Shown piece after piece: positions 24,818 through 34,637 of a stretch of DNA of 34,637 bases. Where the stretch lies: the NCBI RefSeq assembly GCF_000611645.1, contig NW_014013394.1, forward strand, positions 1 through 34,637, read 5' to 3'. The stretch's first letter is position 1. Each line of letters starts with the position of its first letter. Below the pieces are notes generated by a model that had not been told where the DNA came from, did not search any database, and saw only the letters and a list, made by a program, of their open reading frames with translations. The translations under genes and the position numbers were made by a program. Source of the stretch: Monoraphidium neglectum. Taxonomy: Eukaryota > Chlorophyta > Chlorophyceae > Sphaeropleales > Selenastraceae.

Positions 24818-27096
24818 ATGGGCAATCCATCTCCGTGGCAGCTGGGATTCGGCCAGCTGCCTGATTTTGTTGTGGGGTCCATCAAGTCGCGTGTGGATCG
24901 GGAGTCGTGGCGCCACTTCACCTTTGCGTGCCAGTCGTCTTGCGCCGCTTCCTACGCGTGCCGCCGGCATGTGAGACTGTACGCTGACAGGGACAGCGGA
25001 GTGGTGGTGCCAAGCATGGCGCGCTTGGCAACCTGCTTTCCGGCTTTGGAGCAACTGACATTGGATGACGACAAGGGCGTGGTTGTGGCAGCGCTCGGCT
25101 GCCTGCCAGACGGCGCGCTGCCATCAGTGCGGCAAGTAGAGGGTGGCTACTACGAAGGCCTGGCGGATGAGGAGCTGCAGCAACTAGTGCGGCTGTGCCC
25201 AAAGGTGGAGAGGGTCGTCAAGTGCGCTGTGACGGCCACAGCGGCTGTGCTCCCGCTGCTGGCGCCGTGGGGTGGCAGCCTGCAGAAGGTCTCCTGCACA
25301 ACGAATTTCGGCCGCACCCAGTGGGAGCCCCGGCAGATTGCGGCCGCGTCGGCGGCGCTCACGTCCCTGACAAGGCTGCAGGACTTGGAGATGGACTGCG
25401 GGGAGGGACGCGGCGCCATCGTGCTGGCTGCCGCGCTGCCCGCGCTGACCTCCCTGACGCGCCTCAATCTCGAGGACTGGAGGTGAGACAGAGCGGGCCC
25501 AAGTCGACAATCGGCCGGCATCGTTCGCACTTCGGCCTGGCATTGTGTTGCCCGGGCCTTGGACTCGGCCCCCTGCATCTCTCGCGTGTATGGTAGCATG
25601 GGCCGACGCTCAATTTGACACCTCCATGCCGCGCCCGCAGCTTTGCGAGCCTCGCACTCGTGCTGCACTCCTGCGCGGCGAGCTGCAGCGCGCTGCGGGC
25701 GCTGCAGCTTGGCCGCATGTGGTCGGAGGCGCGGGGCCACAAGGCGTGCCTGGACTGGAAAGATCACGACTGGGCTGGCTTCCGCGGCCTTGAGCTGCCA
25801 GGCATCACAAGCCTGACGCTCTGGACCAAGTAGGTTTCATGGCAATCGCCCAGGGGTTTGTGCCTGTCGTCTGCGCTTGATTGCGTGTGCATGCGCATGT
25901 GTGTGCGCAGCATTACGTGCATGCGCATACGCATCAGCACGTGCCCACCTGCATGACTCATACCTGGGTCTGCGCACCGCACGCAAATAATGGGAGCCGC
26001 CTGCATGGGCGCATCCACCTCATCGCGCTCACAAGGACACTAGGGTCAACCCAACCGCAACGCCCCCGCCCCATGCTCAACCTGCGCACCGGTGCGGCAT
26101 CCAAGTGATTGGGGCAAGAGCATCTCGTTCGACACCGAGGTCACCTTGTCAGCCAACTGGTTTGCTCAAGGGGACATCGGCCTGCACACACTCTTCCCAA
26201 GCCTGGAGTCCCTTGTCGTGGACGACGATGACCCGTACGGCTGCGGCCTGGACATAGACGCCGGCGCTCTCCCCACGTTTCACACCCTGCGGGAGCTCGC
26301 TGTGCCAGCGTTCTGCTGCCACTCCTCCGGCGACGGAGCCCGAGGCCTTCGTTTCGCTGGCCCCCAAACTGGCTTCGCTTCACGTCAGGGAGCTCCCCTT
26401 CTCGGACCTGGCGCCGCTCGCCAACCACCCCACCCTCGAGAAGCTCACCCTGAGCGGCTACCACGAGGAGGATGCGGACCTCGCCAGCCTGCCCGCATGC
26501 GAGTCATCCTGAGCAGCCTGCCGCGCCTGAGCAGCGTGACGCTCGAGGGCAAGGGCTGGAACCTGTGGCCGTGCCGGCACAACGATCCGTACGCGTGGGG
26601 TGCGGCGCTGCTGCGCTCGCTCGCAGCGTGGCAGGCGCGCGGCCTCAAGGAGCTGTTGTATGATGTGGAAGAATTCAGCTGCGCCGCGCTGCCCCTGGGC
26701 TACGTCCTGCCGCGCCTGGCGATTGAGCTGGGGCCGACCCTGGAGCGGCTGGAGCTGTACCCCTGCCGCCTGCCGCGCGCGGGCGGCGGCGGGGGTGGCC
26801 TGGCCGAGGGCGTTCACGAGGGCGGGCTGCGGTGCTTGCCGCTGTTCCAGCGGCTGCGGTACATGGAGCTACACATTGAGGCTGAGATTGGGGAGGGACG
26901 TGTCCGGCTGCCAACAGCAAAAGAGTGCATAGAGGCCCTGGTGGCGCCGCTCGTGTCGTGTGGGTGTGTGGGTCCCTGCCTGCGGGAGCTGGTTGTGAAG
27001 CTGCCGGCCCGCGACGTCACCAGCGGCGTGTGGGCGCACTGCGACAGGCTGAGCGCCCAGTGCCCTGGCGGCGTGCTGCGGTTCAAGCCTGTGTAG
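24818..27096 (+). CDS. F-box-like/leucine-rich repeat protein, copy 1 (two compensating frameshifts)
   Basis: Exons 24818-25482, 25641-25829 and 26106-27096 (phases 2 and 2) keep an open frame of 614 residues. The N-terminus has an F-box-like segment (GQLPDFVVGSIKSRV, ESWRHFTFACQSS). Irregular leucine-rich repeats follow (FPALEQLTLDD, LRLCPKVE-like, [26 protein letters not shown]). F-box proteins usually link substrates to SCF ubiquitin ligases; that role is inferred. In exon 3, relative to copies 2 and 3, about 4 bases are gained near 26325-26338 and one is lost near 26475-26510. About 58 codons between are therefore read out of frame, although the DNA there still encodes the family sequence in the other frame ([15 protein letters not shown]). 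Intron 2 has acceptor CCAAG|T. Either a recent mutation pair or sequence errors. Confidence 0.7.
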
Positions 27097-27227
27097 ATTG
27101 TGCAGGTTACCGTGGGCGTTCCATGCCTTTTGTTGCAACCCTTATGATGTGCGCTTGTATCCTTGTTTTCAATTGAGGTTGGATTCTGACAATCATGTGC
27201 CTTTTGCGCATACAAACAGGTGGGGCC

Positions 27228-27232
27228 TGTAA
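27228..27232 (+). terminator. TGTAA poly(A) signal candidate, copy 1
   Basis: TGTAA lies 132 bases after the stop. The matching position in copy 2 reads GGTGTGATT instead, and copy 3 keeps TGTAA. Confidence 0.45.
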
Positions 27233-27490
27233 GTATGATTTACAAGCACCGTTGCCAAGTAACAAAAACCTGATTCGCATATTACAAAAGGTTGCATCGA
27301 TCACGTTGCAATCTTGCTGACAGCGTTGTCTCACTTGGCTCTTGCAAATTGCTGCCAGCAAAGGCACCAGGGCCGCATCTGCCCACCACAATCACAACCA
27401 CCCAGCTGCCCTGGGACCTGGCGGGCGCCCAAACGCAGTGCTCGCCAACAGCACACGGCGACACACAGACCGCGCAGCCCCATGGGGCGC

Positions 27491-27556
27491 CTACTCACCC
27501 CACTGACGGTCAGCGTCCGCAGGTCGTCGCCCCTCTCGACCTCCAGCCCGGGCTGG
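27491..27556 (-). pseudogene. CAP-H last-exon remnant 1 (shortest)
   Basis: From the reverse-strand TAG (CTA at 27491-27493) the sequence follows the 3' end of the CAP-H gene at 34175 onward, with a short deletion after the stop and few substitutions (CTGACGGTCAGCGTCCGCAG against CTGACAGTCAGCGTCCGCAG). It breaks off after GGCTGG. Only about the last 20 codons are represented. Confidence 0.75.
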
Positions 27557-27881
27557 TGTGCTGCGGCAATTGGTCAGTGTGTCTTGACATCATGACAACA
27601 AATGATTGATCACAAAGAATATTTCTCTGTGAGCGGAACAAAGCACAGCACACATCAACAAACGCGATGCAACTCCTGAACTTTCACTGCAGGCACTGAG
27701 TCACCTGTCGCGGTGACCACGGTAGGTTGCGCAAAAACACTTCAAAGATCTTGTTTCTGGTGTTCCCCGGACAAAATCCATCGTGTCGCCGCGCTCTCTT
27801 TCACTGATTCCATCCATTTCTAATACCAACTCGTGCACTCACCGGGGGCTACAGTAGATCAACGAACGCGCAGATGTTATC

Positions 27882-30231
27882 ATGGGCGATCTGTCTCCAT
27901 GGCAGCTGGGATTTGGTCAGCTGCCTGAAATTGTCATTGAGTCCATCAAGTCGCGTTTGGACGGGGGCTCGTGGCGCCGCTGCAGCGTCGCGTGCCGGTC
28001 GTATCGTGCCGCCTTCAACTCGTGCCGCAGACAAGTAATGGTGTTCGCCGACAGGGAAAGCGGCGTTGTGACGCCAAGCGTGGGGCGCTTGGCAACCTGC
28101 TTCCCGGCTTTAGAGGAACTTACACTGGACGACAACAATGGCGTGGTCGTGGCGGCGCTCGCCTGCTTGCCAGGCGGTGCGCTGCCCACGGTACGGCACG
28201 TCAAGGGCCCCTATTACCGGGGTCTGGCAGATGAGGAGCTGCAGCAACTTGTGCGGCTGTGCCCCAATGTGGAGACAGTTGTGAGGCACGCTGTAACGAC
28301 CACAATGGCCGTGCTGCCGCTGCTGACGCCGTGGGGGGCCAGCCTGCAGAAGCTGTCCTGCAAAGCGTTGCTGTTCAGCCAAAGCGAGCGTGAGCCGCAG
28401 CAGATCGCCGCCGCGACGGCGGCGCTGGCGTCCCTGACAAGGCTGCAGGACTTGCAGATGGACTGCGGGGAGGGGCGCGGCGCCGCAGTGCTGGCTGCCG
28501 CGCTGCCCGCGCTGACCTCCCTGACGCGCCTCAGCCTCGAGGACTGGAGGTGAGACGGAGCACGCTCGGGGCGTCAGACGGGGGTGGTGCATTCGCACAT
28601 GAGCCTGGCGCTGTGCTGCCCAGGCCCGCCACCCCGCGTCTGTCCCAAGCATGGTAGCACGGCTGACACTCTGCTCGGCACCTCCATACCTTGCCCGCAG
28701 CTTTGCCGGCCTTGCGCAGGTGCTGCGCTCCTGCGCCACCGGCTGCCGCGGGCTGCAGGCGCTGCAGCTCGGCCGTATGTGGTCAGAGGCGCGGGACCGC
28801 AAGGCAAGCCTCGACTGGAAAGATCACGACTGGGCTGGCTACCACGGCCTGGAGCTGCCGGGGGTCACCAGCCTGACCCTCTGGACGGAGTGAGATACAG
28901 AGCGATTGGCTGGGGCCACGTGCCCGTCGTCTGCGCTTGATTGCGTGCATGCGTGTATGCATATGCGTGTGTGTGTGTGTGTGTGCACGCGTGTGTGTGT
29001 GTGTGTGCGTGCGTGTGCGTGCGTGTGCCTGTGCGTGCAGGCACGCGCGCATGCGTGCGTGTGTGTGTGTGTGTTTGCATGCATCCGCATGACGCACGCC
29101 ATGGTCAACACACTCCAAGACTATCATGGCGGCTTCCTGCATGCGCGCACAAGCCTCCTCGCGCTCACATACACGCTCATGTGCGACAGTCAGCACGATT
29201 GCGACCCCCCCCCCTTGCGCAACCTGCACACCCGCGTGGCGTCCAGGGACTGGTGCAACGGCGTCCCAGACAACGAGAAGGTCACCTTGTCCGCCACCTG
29301 GTTTGCGCGCGGCGCCGTCGGCCTGCACTCTTGTTTTCCCAGCCTCGAGTCCCTTACCGTGGACGCCGAGGGTATCTACCGCTGCGGCCTGGACATATAC
29401 CCCGGCGCCCTCCCCACCTTCCAGAACCTACGGGAGCTCACTGTGAACCGCTTCTGCTTCCACAGCTCCCCACAGCCCGAGGCCTTTGTTTCGCTGGCCC
29501 CGAACCTGGCCTCCCTCGTCGTGAGCGAGCTGCCCATGTCGGACCTCACGCCGCTCGCCAACCACCCCACCCTCGAGAAGCTGACCCTGAGCGGCTACCA
29601 AACAGACACTCTGGACGTCGAGGGCGTGCCCACGTACGACGCCATCCTGCGCAGCCTGCCGCGCCTGGGGCGCGTGACGCTCGAGGGCAGGGGCTGGAAC
29701 CTGTGGCCGGGCGAGGCCGACGATCCGTACGACTGCGCCTCGGCGCTGCTGCGCTCGCTGGCGGCGTGGCGGGCGGGGCGCCTCACACAATTCGTGTACG
29801 AGGTGGCCGAGCCCGACAGCGCCGCGCTGCCCCTGGGCTACGTGCTGCCGCGCCTGGCGGCCGAGCTGGGGCCGAGCCTCAATTGGCTCGAGCTGTACCC
29901 CTGCCGCCTGCCCCGCGCGCGCGGCGGCGGCGGCCTGCCTGAGAGCGTGCGCGAGGGCGGGCTGCTGTGCCTCCCGCTGTTCGAGCGGCTGCGGTACATG
30001 GAGCTGCATGTGGAGGCTGAGATGGACGAGGGGCCTGTCAGGCTGCCCATCGCGAAAGAGCGCATAGACGCCCTGGTGCAGCCGCTTGTATATGGTGGCT
30101 GTGTTGCGCCCTGCCTGCGGGAGCTGGTTGTGAAGCTACCGGCCGGTGCGGTCACGAGTGGTGTGTGGGCGCACTGCGAAAGCATGAGCGCCGAGTGCCC
30201 TGGTGGCGTGCTGCGGTTTGAGCTGGTGTAG
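27882..30231 (+). CDS. F-box-like/leucine-rich repeat protein, copy 2 (intact)
   Basis: Exons 27882-28549, 28701-28889 and 29247-30231, both introns phase 2 and GT-AG, give 613 residues with no break, so this is the reference copy. Exon 1: F-box-like start ([25 protein letters not shown]) and three leucine-rich stretches. Exon 2: [20 protein letters not shown] and [11 protein letters not shown]. Exon 3: LFPSLESL-like repeat [58 protein letters not shown], a Leu-rich block [18 protein letters not shown], and a C-terminal [20 protein letters not shown]. Intron 2 is expanded by a GT microsatellite. A substrate-recognition role in an SCF-type ubiquitin ligase is plausible but not shown. Confidence 0.8.
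28941..29078. repeat. GT microsatellite in intron 2 of copy 2
   Basis: (GT)n with GC interruptions on the sense strand. Copies 1 and 3 have short, impure versions at the same place (about 25885-25925 and 32565-32605), so the expansion is specific to copy 2. Confidence 0.9.
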
Positions 30232-31468
30232 ATTTGAGCTGGTGCAGATTGTGCATGTTGCCTTGCCTCCAGGCGTTCCATGCCTTGCTTGCAACGTGCA
30301 TGATGGACGCTTGTTGTGCTGCTTTCAATTGAGGTTGTGTTGTGCCAATTATGTGTGTCATGCCATACCGTCAGGTGGGGCACTTGGTGTGATTCAAACG
30401 CACAGCCATTGCCAAGTAACAAAAACTTATTCACACAATCAAAAAGGTTGCATCAATTGCGTTGCAATCTTGCTGACAGCATTGTCTCACCCAGCTTTTG
30501 CAAACCTCCTGCCAGCAAGGCACCAGGGTCGCGTCTGCCCACCGCAACCACAAACACCCAGCCGCCCCGGGACCTGGCGGCGGCCCAAACGCAGAGCTCA
30601 CTAACAGCACACCGGCGACACACCGGCCGCGCAGCCCCGCGACGCCCCTACCCTCCCCTGGCCCGTGCTGATTGGCCAGGTGCAGCAGGCAGATGAAGCA
30701 CATGTGCACAGACATGTCTTTCAGGCGGCTCGCGGGGCTCTCCTTCGGCACCACCTTGAAAGTCCACCGGCTGCTCGGCAGCTTCCTGTGCCGCCCCCGC
30801 AGCTTCCGCACCGACGGCGCTTGGCCCGTCGCCGGCGCCGGCCCGCAGCACGCCGCCCCAGATGATATCTTTGAGCTTATAACGGCATTGTATGTATCGC
30901 TTCCCTAGGTGTTCCCCAACCCTAAACTCTTTGTATCAGGCTTGTCGATATCCTTGAGTTGCTGAACGACCGCACACTAGGTGTTCAAATTGTCGCAACC
31001 ACAGCAATAGTAGCCAGCTGCAAGTTGTTTTTTGAGGTGTCTTTTGTATCATAAAGGGCGCCGCGATAAAAGCACGAGCGGGCGCAACAGACGAGCAGGG
31101 CTGTGATGAGTTGGAGCGATGCACCTTTGCACGGGCAATCGCGAATGTCAGTCTTGACATCATGACAGCAAATTAAATATTCTACAAGAATCTTGCTCTG
31201 TTAGCGGAACAAAGCACAGCACACATCGACATATGCGATGCAACTCCTGAACTTGCACTGCAGTCACAGATCAACAGAGTCACCTGCGCGCAGAGTCACC
31301 TGACCAGGTGGTGGATTGCGCCAATCCCGCCAAAACACTTCAAAAACTGTTTTTCTGGTATTCGCAGGAGGACCACCACTGCGGCATCGCGCACGCATAC
31401 TGTTGCTAATACATCTCATCCCTGCCAACTCGTGCCTCACCGGGGGCCAGATCTCCCAACACGCCGAC
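30232..31468. other. Array spacer between copies 2 and 3
   Basis: Contains the 3' flank of copy 2, the longer CAP-H remnant (30648-30876), about 265 bases of sequence absent from the other spacers (30877-31140), then the shared 5' flank of copy 3. No independent gene seen. Confidence 0.65.
30648..30876 (-). pseudogene. CAP-H last-exon remnant 2 (longer, with deletions)
   Basis: The reverse strand encodes VVPKESPASRLKDMSVHMCF and ICLLHLANQHG, nearly identical to the intact CAP-H end. Compared with 34175-34475 it lacks a block around the last residues (LEVKSGDDLRTL region) and about 11 bases near TTCAAGGTG. It stops after GATGATATCTTTGAGC, where the intact gene continues. It cannot encode a functional subunit. 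Confidence 0.8.
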
Positions 31469-33770
31469 ATGGGTGATCCGTCTCCATGGCAGCTGGGATT
31501 CGGTCAGCTGCCTGTATCTATTACTGAGTCCATCAAGTCCCGTTTGATTCGGGAGTCGTGGCGCAGCTTCAGCTTCGCGTGCCAGTCGTCTTGCGCCGCT
31601 TTCAATGAGTGCCGCAGGTATGTGAGAGTGTTCGTCGACAGGGACAGCGGCATTGTGACGCCAACCGCGGCGCGCTTGGCGACCCGCTTCCCGGCTTTAG
31701 AAGAACTTACACTGGACGACGACAATGGCGTGGCCGTGGCAGCGCTTGCCTGCCTGCCAGACGGCGCACTGCCCACTGTGCGGCATGTTGAGGGTGCCTT
31801 CTTCGAGGGCCTGACGGATGAGGAGCTGCAGCAACTTGTGCGGTTGTGCCCTGATGTGGAGACGGTTGTCAGGCACGCCGCAACGACCACAACCGCCGCG
31901 CTTCCGCTGCTGACACCGTGGGCTGGCAGCCTCCAGAAGCTGTTCTGCCCGGCGATGACGTACGGCCGGAACCATTGCGAGCCGCAGCATATCGCCGCCG
32001 CGTCGGCGGCACTGGCATCCCTGACGCGGCTGCAGGACTTGGAGATGGACTGCGGGGAGGGGCTCGGAGCCGCCGTGCTGGCTGCCGCGCTGCCCGCGCT
32101 GACCTGCCTGACGCGCCTCAGCCTCGAGGACTGGAGGTGAGCAGGCCCGGATCAACAGACGGGCCGGCTGCGTTCGCACATTATCATGGTGTTGCTGCGC
32201 TGGCCTTGGACTCGGCACCCTGCCTTTGTAGCTTGCATGTAACCACGGCTGAGGCCCTGCTCGGCAAATCCAAACCGTGCCCGCAGCTTCTCCAGCCTCG
32301 CGCTCGTGCTGCGCTTCTGCGCGACCAACTGCGGCGCGCTGCGGGCGCTGCAGCTCGGCTGCATGTGGTCGCAAGCACGGAGTTACCAAGGCGTGCCTTG
32401 ACTGGGAAGATCACGACTGGGCTGGCTTCCGCGGCCTGGAGCTGCCTGGCATCACCAGCCTGACGCTTGACACAGAGTGAGTGTCAGGGCAACTGCCTGG
32501 GTGGCCCCCAGGGGGGTCGCCATGGCGTGCCTTTCGTCTACGCTCTACTGGCGTGGGTACCCGCATGTGTGTGTGCATCTGCACGTGCATGCGCATGCGC
32601 ATGAGCACGCGCCCACCTGCATGTATGGTAGTTTGGTCTGTACAACGCGCGCAAATCGTGGGGCCCTGTCTACATGCGCTCGTGAGCCTCCTTGCGCACG
32701 CATGGACACTCATGTGCAGTAGTCAGCACAATCGCGCCGCGGCCGCCCCGTGCTCACACCGCCCACCGGCGCAACGTTGCAGGAACTGGGGCGGCACCAT
32801 CTCGCACACCATTGACGTCAGGTTGGCCGCCAACTGGTTTGCTTGCGGCCCCGTCGGCCTGGATACCGTCTTTCCAAGTCTCGAGTCCCTGGATGTGGAA
32901 ACCCGAGACGTCTACCGCTGTGGCCTGGACATCGACCGCGGCGCTCTCCCCATGTTTCACAACCTGCGGGAGCTCGCCGTGCCAGGGTTCTGCTGCCACA
33001 CCTCACCACAGCCCGACGCCTTCCTTTTACTTGCCCCCAAGCTGACCGCACTGCAAGTTAGCGAGCTCCCCATGTTGGACCTGGCGCCGCTTGCCAACCA
33101 CCCCACCCTCGAGAAGCTGACCCTAAGCGGCTACCAAGAGGACACCCTGGACGTTGAGGGCGTGGCCGCGTACGACGCCGTCCTGCGCAGCCTGCCGCGC
33201 CTGAGGAGCGTGGCGCTCGAGGGCAGGGGCTGGAACCTGTGGCCGGGCCAGGCCAACGAGCCATATGAGTGCGCCGCGGCTCTGCTGCGCTCGCTGACGG
33301 CGTGGCAGGCGCGGCGCCTTACAGAGCTGGTGTACATAGTGGATCAGCCCAGCTGCGCCGCGCTGCCCCTGGGCTACTTGCTGCCGCGCCTGGCTGCCGA
33401 GCTGGGGCCGAGCCTTGAGCGGCTCGTGCTGGACCCCTGCCGCCTGCCGCGCGCAGGCGGCGGCGACGGCGGCCTGGCCAAAGGCGCTCACGAGGGCGGG
33501 CTGCTGTGCCTGCCGCTGTTCCAGCGGCTGCAGTGCATGGAGCTGCACGTAAAAGCTGAGTTTGAGGAGGGGTCTAGAAGGCTGCCCATTGCGAAAGAGT
33601 GCATAGACGCCCTGGTAGCGCCACTCGTGTTGTGTGGGTGTGTTGGCCCCTGCCTGCGGGAGCTGGTTGTGAAGCTGCCGGCCGGTGCGGTCACGAGTGG
33701 TGTATGGGCGCACTGCGAAAGCGTGAGCGCCCAGTGCCCTGGTGACGTGCTGCGGTTTGAGCTGGTGTAG
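31469..33770 (+). pseudogene. F-box-like/leucine-rich repeat gene, copy 3 (frameshift in exon 2)
   Basis: Exons by homology: 31469-32136, 32287-32476 and 32783-33770. Exon 1 (GQLPVSITESIKSRL, ESWRSFSFACQSS) and exon 3 ([38 protein letters not shown]) are intact. Exon 2 is 190 rather than 189 bases. An extra base near 32388-32394 (TTACCAAGG against CCACAAGG) shifts the frame and brings TGA at 32399-32401. After the shift the family sequence ACLDWEDHDWAGFRGLEL is still readable in another frame. Splice sites are normal (donor GTGAGT, acceptor TTGCAG). With so little decay elsewhere, either inactivation is very recent or the extra base is a sequencing error, in which case this is a working gene. 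Confidence 0.7.
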
Positions 33771-33908
33771 GTTTTGCGAAGTGCGTTGCCCCAAACGGAT
33801 TATGCCCTTTTTTTGCAACGATTATGATGGCCTCTCAGTGCCTTCCTTTCTAGTTGTGTTATGCTATTCTTCTTTGTTTGATGCCACACAAACAGGTGGA
33901 GCAGTGAG

Positions 33909-33913
33909 TGTAA
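33909..33913 (+). terminator. TGTAA poly(A) signal candidate, copy 3
   Basis: TGTAA lies 139 bases after the stop of copy 3, equivalent to the motif at 27228 in copy 1. Confidence 0.45.
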
Positions 33914-34140
33914 TGGACAAGCACAGTCATTGTCCAGTTACAAAAACGGTGGCATCAACCAAAACGGTGGCATCAATCATGTTGCAATCTTGCTTACATG
34001 AGATTGTGTCACCCAGCTGTTGCAAATAATCTGCCAGCAATTAAAGGCTCCAGGGCCGCACTTGCCCGCCGATTCACAAACTCCCAGCCGCCCTGGGACC
34101 GGACGGCGGGCCAACCACGGCGCTCGCGGACAGCACAAAC

Positions 34141-34145
34141 TTACA
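34141..34145 (-). terminator. TGTAA poly(A) signal candidate for CAP-H
   Basis: TTACA on the plus strand is TGTAA on the reverse strand, 30 bases after the CAP-H stop. Confidence 0.45.
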
Positions 34146-34174
34146 CACACAGACAGAACAGCCCCACGGCGCGC

Positions 34175-34637
34175 CTACCCTCCCATGGCCGCCTGCGGCC
34201 GCCCCCTGACAGTCAGCGTCCGCAGGTCGTCGCCGCTCTTGACCTCCAGCCCGTGCTGGTTGGCCAGGTGCAGCAGGCAGATGAAGCACATGTGCACAGA
34301 CATGTCTTCCAGGCGGCCCGCGGGGCTCTCCTTTGGCACCACCTTGATCACGTCCCGGAAGTCCACCGGCTGCTCGGCAGCTTCCTGCGCCGCCCCCGAC
34401 GCTTCCAGGCCGACTTGAGCCTGCCCATCACCGCCGCCGGCCCGCAGCACGCCGCCCCAGATGATATCTTTGAGCGCGTGCACGTCCACCTGCTTGCTGG
34501 CGCGGCTGTAGCTGACCCCGACATGCGCCACACGGCGCGGCGCCTGCAGCAGCTCATGCTCGGGGTCCTGCTCAAGGCCATCCCCAAAGTCACCGCCCGC
34601 GGCGCCGCCGCCAAAGCCTCCGTCCCACCCACCCCCC
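34175..34637 (-). CDS. CAP-H: Condensin complex subunit CAP-H (Barren), C-terminal exon, partial
   Basis: CAP-H is the kleisin of condensin I and bridges the SMC2/SMC4 heads to compact mitotic chromosomes. Only the last exon is in the window; it runs off the right edge. Reading leftward it encodes a Gly/Asp-rich stretch, ELLQAPRRVAHVGVSYSRAS, KQVDVHALKDIIWGGVL, then DFRDVIKVVPKESPAGRL and EDMSVHMCFICLLHLANQHG, ending at TAG (34175-34177). These match the Barren C-terminus: the Ala-Lys-x-Val-Asp-Val-x-x-Leu-Lys helix and the Phe-x-Cys-Leu-Leu-His-Leu-Ala-Asn motif that engages the SMC head. The gene converges on F-box copy 3, and pieces of its 3' end are repeated twice upstream. Confidence 0.88.
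   Translation of the reverse strand, partial: GGGWDGGFGGGAAGGDFGDGLEQDPEHELLQAPRRVAHVGVSYSRASKQVDVHALKDIIWGGVLRAGGGDGQAQVGLEASGAAQEAAEQPVDFRDVIKVVPKESPAGRLEDMSVHMCFICLLHLANQHGLEVKSGDDLRTLTVRGRPQAAMGG

Larger units (their letters stand above)
27097..27881. other. Array spacer between copies 1 and 2
   Basis: Holds the 3' flank of copy 1, the short CAP-H remnant (27491-27556), and the 5' flank of copy 2 with the ACTCACCGGGGG block at about 27837-27848. No independent gene seen. Confidence 0.65.
33771..34174. other. 3' flank of copy 3, convergent with CAP-H
   Basis: No gene seen. It is the ancestral version of the spacer repeated after copies 1 and 2. A short direct repeat of AAAACGGTGGCATCAA occurs at about 33943-33973. 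Confidence 0.6.
24515..34637. repeat. Three tandem units: F-box/LRR gene plus CAP-H 3' end
   Basis: Start codons at 24818, 27882 and 31469 give spacings of 3064 and 3587 bases. Similarity covers the 5' flank, all three exons, both introns in part and the 3' flank, including TTGCAATCTTGCT and the CAP-H 3' UTR and coding remnant. Unit 1 ends near 27556, unit 2 near 30876, and unit 3 runs into the intact CAP-H exon. Only the third unit has an uninterrupted CAP-H end, as expected if copies were added on the left side of the original pair. Confidence 0.85.

Noticed and set aside
25150..25767. Antisense open frames over the F-box/LRR exons
   Set aside because: Recur at the same place in every copy simply because the sense exons are conserved and GC-rich; no independent features.
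27314..27609. Plus-strand open frames in the array spacers
   Set aside because: They are the antisense of CAP-H 3' UTR and coding remnant, not new genes.

Overview
This window looks like nuclear DNA from a green alga, probably a trebouxiophyte or a related chlorophyte. The evidence is high GC, genes split into many short exons with GT..AG introns, TGTAA motifs shortly after several stop codons (the usual chlorophyte poly(A) signal), plastid starch-synthesis genes, autophagy and condensin genes, and Ala/Gly-rich low-complexity linkers. I saw nothing prokaryotic: no operons, CRISPR array, insertion sequence or phage gene. All exon coordinates were worked out by hand from splice sites, reading phase and protein-family conservation.

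Layout, left to right. (1) 34-1589 (+): 3' part of an ATG18/WIPI PROPPIN gene. (2) 1911-3745 (+): a DUF4336 protein with a likely transit peptide. (3) 4197-5077 (+): a weak candidate gene. (4) 5287-6486 (+): a small uncharacterised membrane protein. (5) 7908-10808 (-): a BAHD-type acyltransferase in six exons. (6) 11997 to about 13721 (-): a TruA-family tRNA pseudouridine synthase with an unresolved 5' end. (7) 13782-14431 (-): a TMEM42-like DMT-fold membrane protein. (8) 14910-21565 (+): a 17-exon starch synthase that combines an N-terminal CBM53-like region with a starch-synthase-IV-type linker and GT5 domain. One of its introns holds a 715-base assembly gap inside a CA microsatellite. (9) 23218-23985 (+): a DUF5522 protein. 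(10) 24818-33770 (+): three tandem copies of a three-exon F-box-like/leucine-rich gene. (11) 34175 to the window edge (-): the last exon of the condensin subunit CAP-H.

The most notable structures are these. The F-box/LRR array appears to have grown by tandem duplication that carried along pieces of the convergent CAP-H gene, leaving CAP-H 3' remnants after copies 1 and 2. Three introns, two in TruA and one in the starch synthase, appear to use GC-AG splice sites that share the donor NAG|GCGCG. The starch synthase architecture is also unusual. Of the three F-box/LRR copies only the middle one reads cleanly: copy 1 carries two compensating frameshifts and copy 3 one uncompensated frameshift.

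Apart from the duplicated array the genes look functionally unrelated (autophagy, tRNA modification, starch, acyl transfer, condensin), as expected for a eukaryotic chromosome segment. I did not find a clearly new multi-gene system. The tandem F-box/LRR family is the best candidate for lineage-specific innovation.
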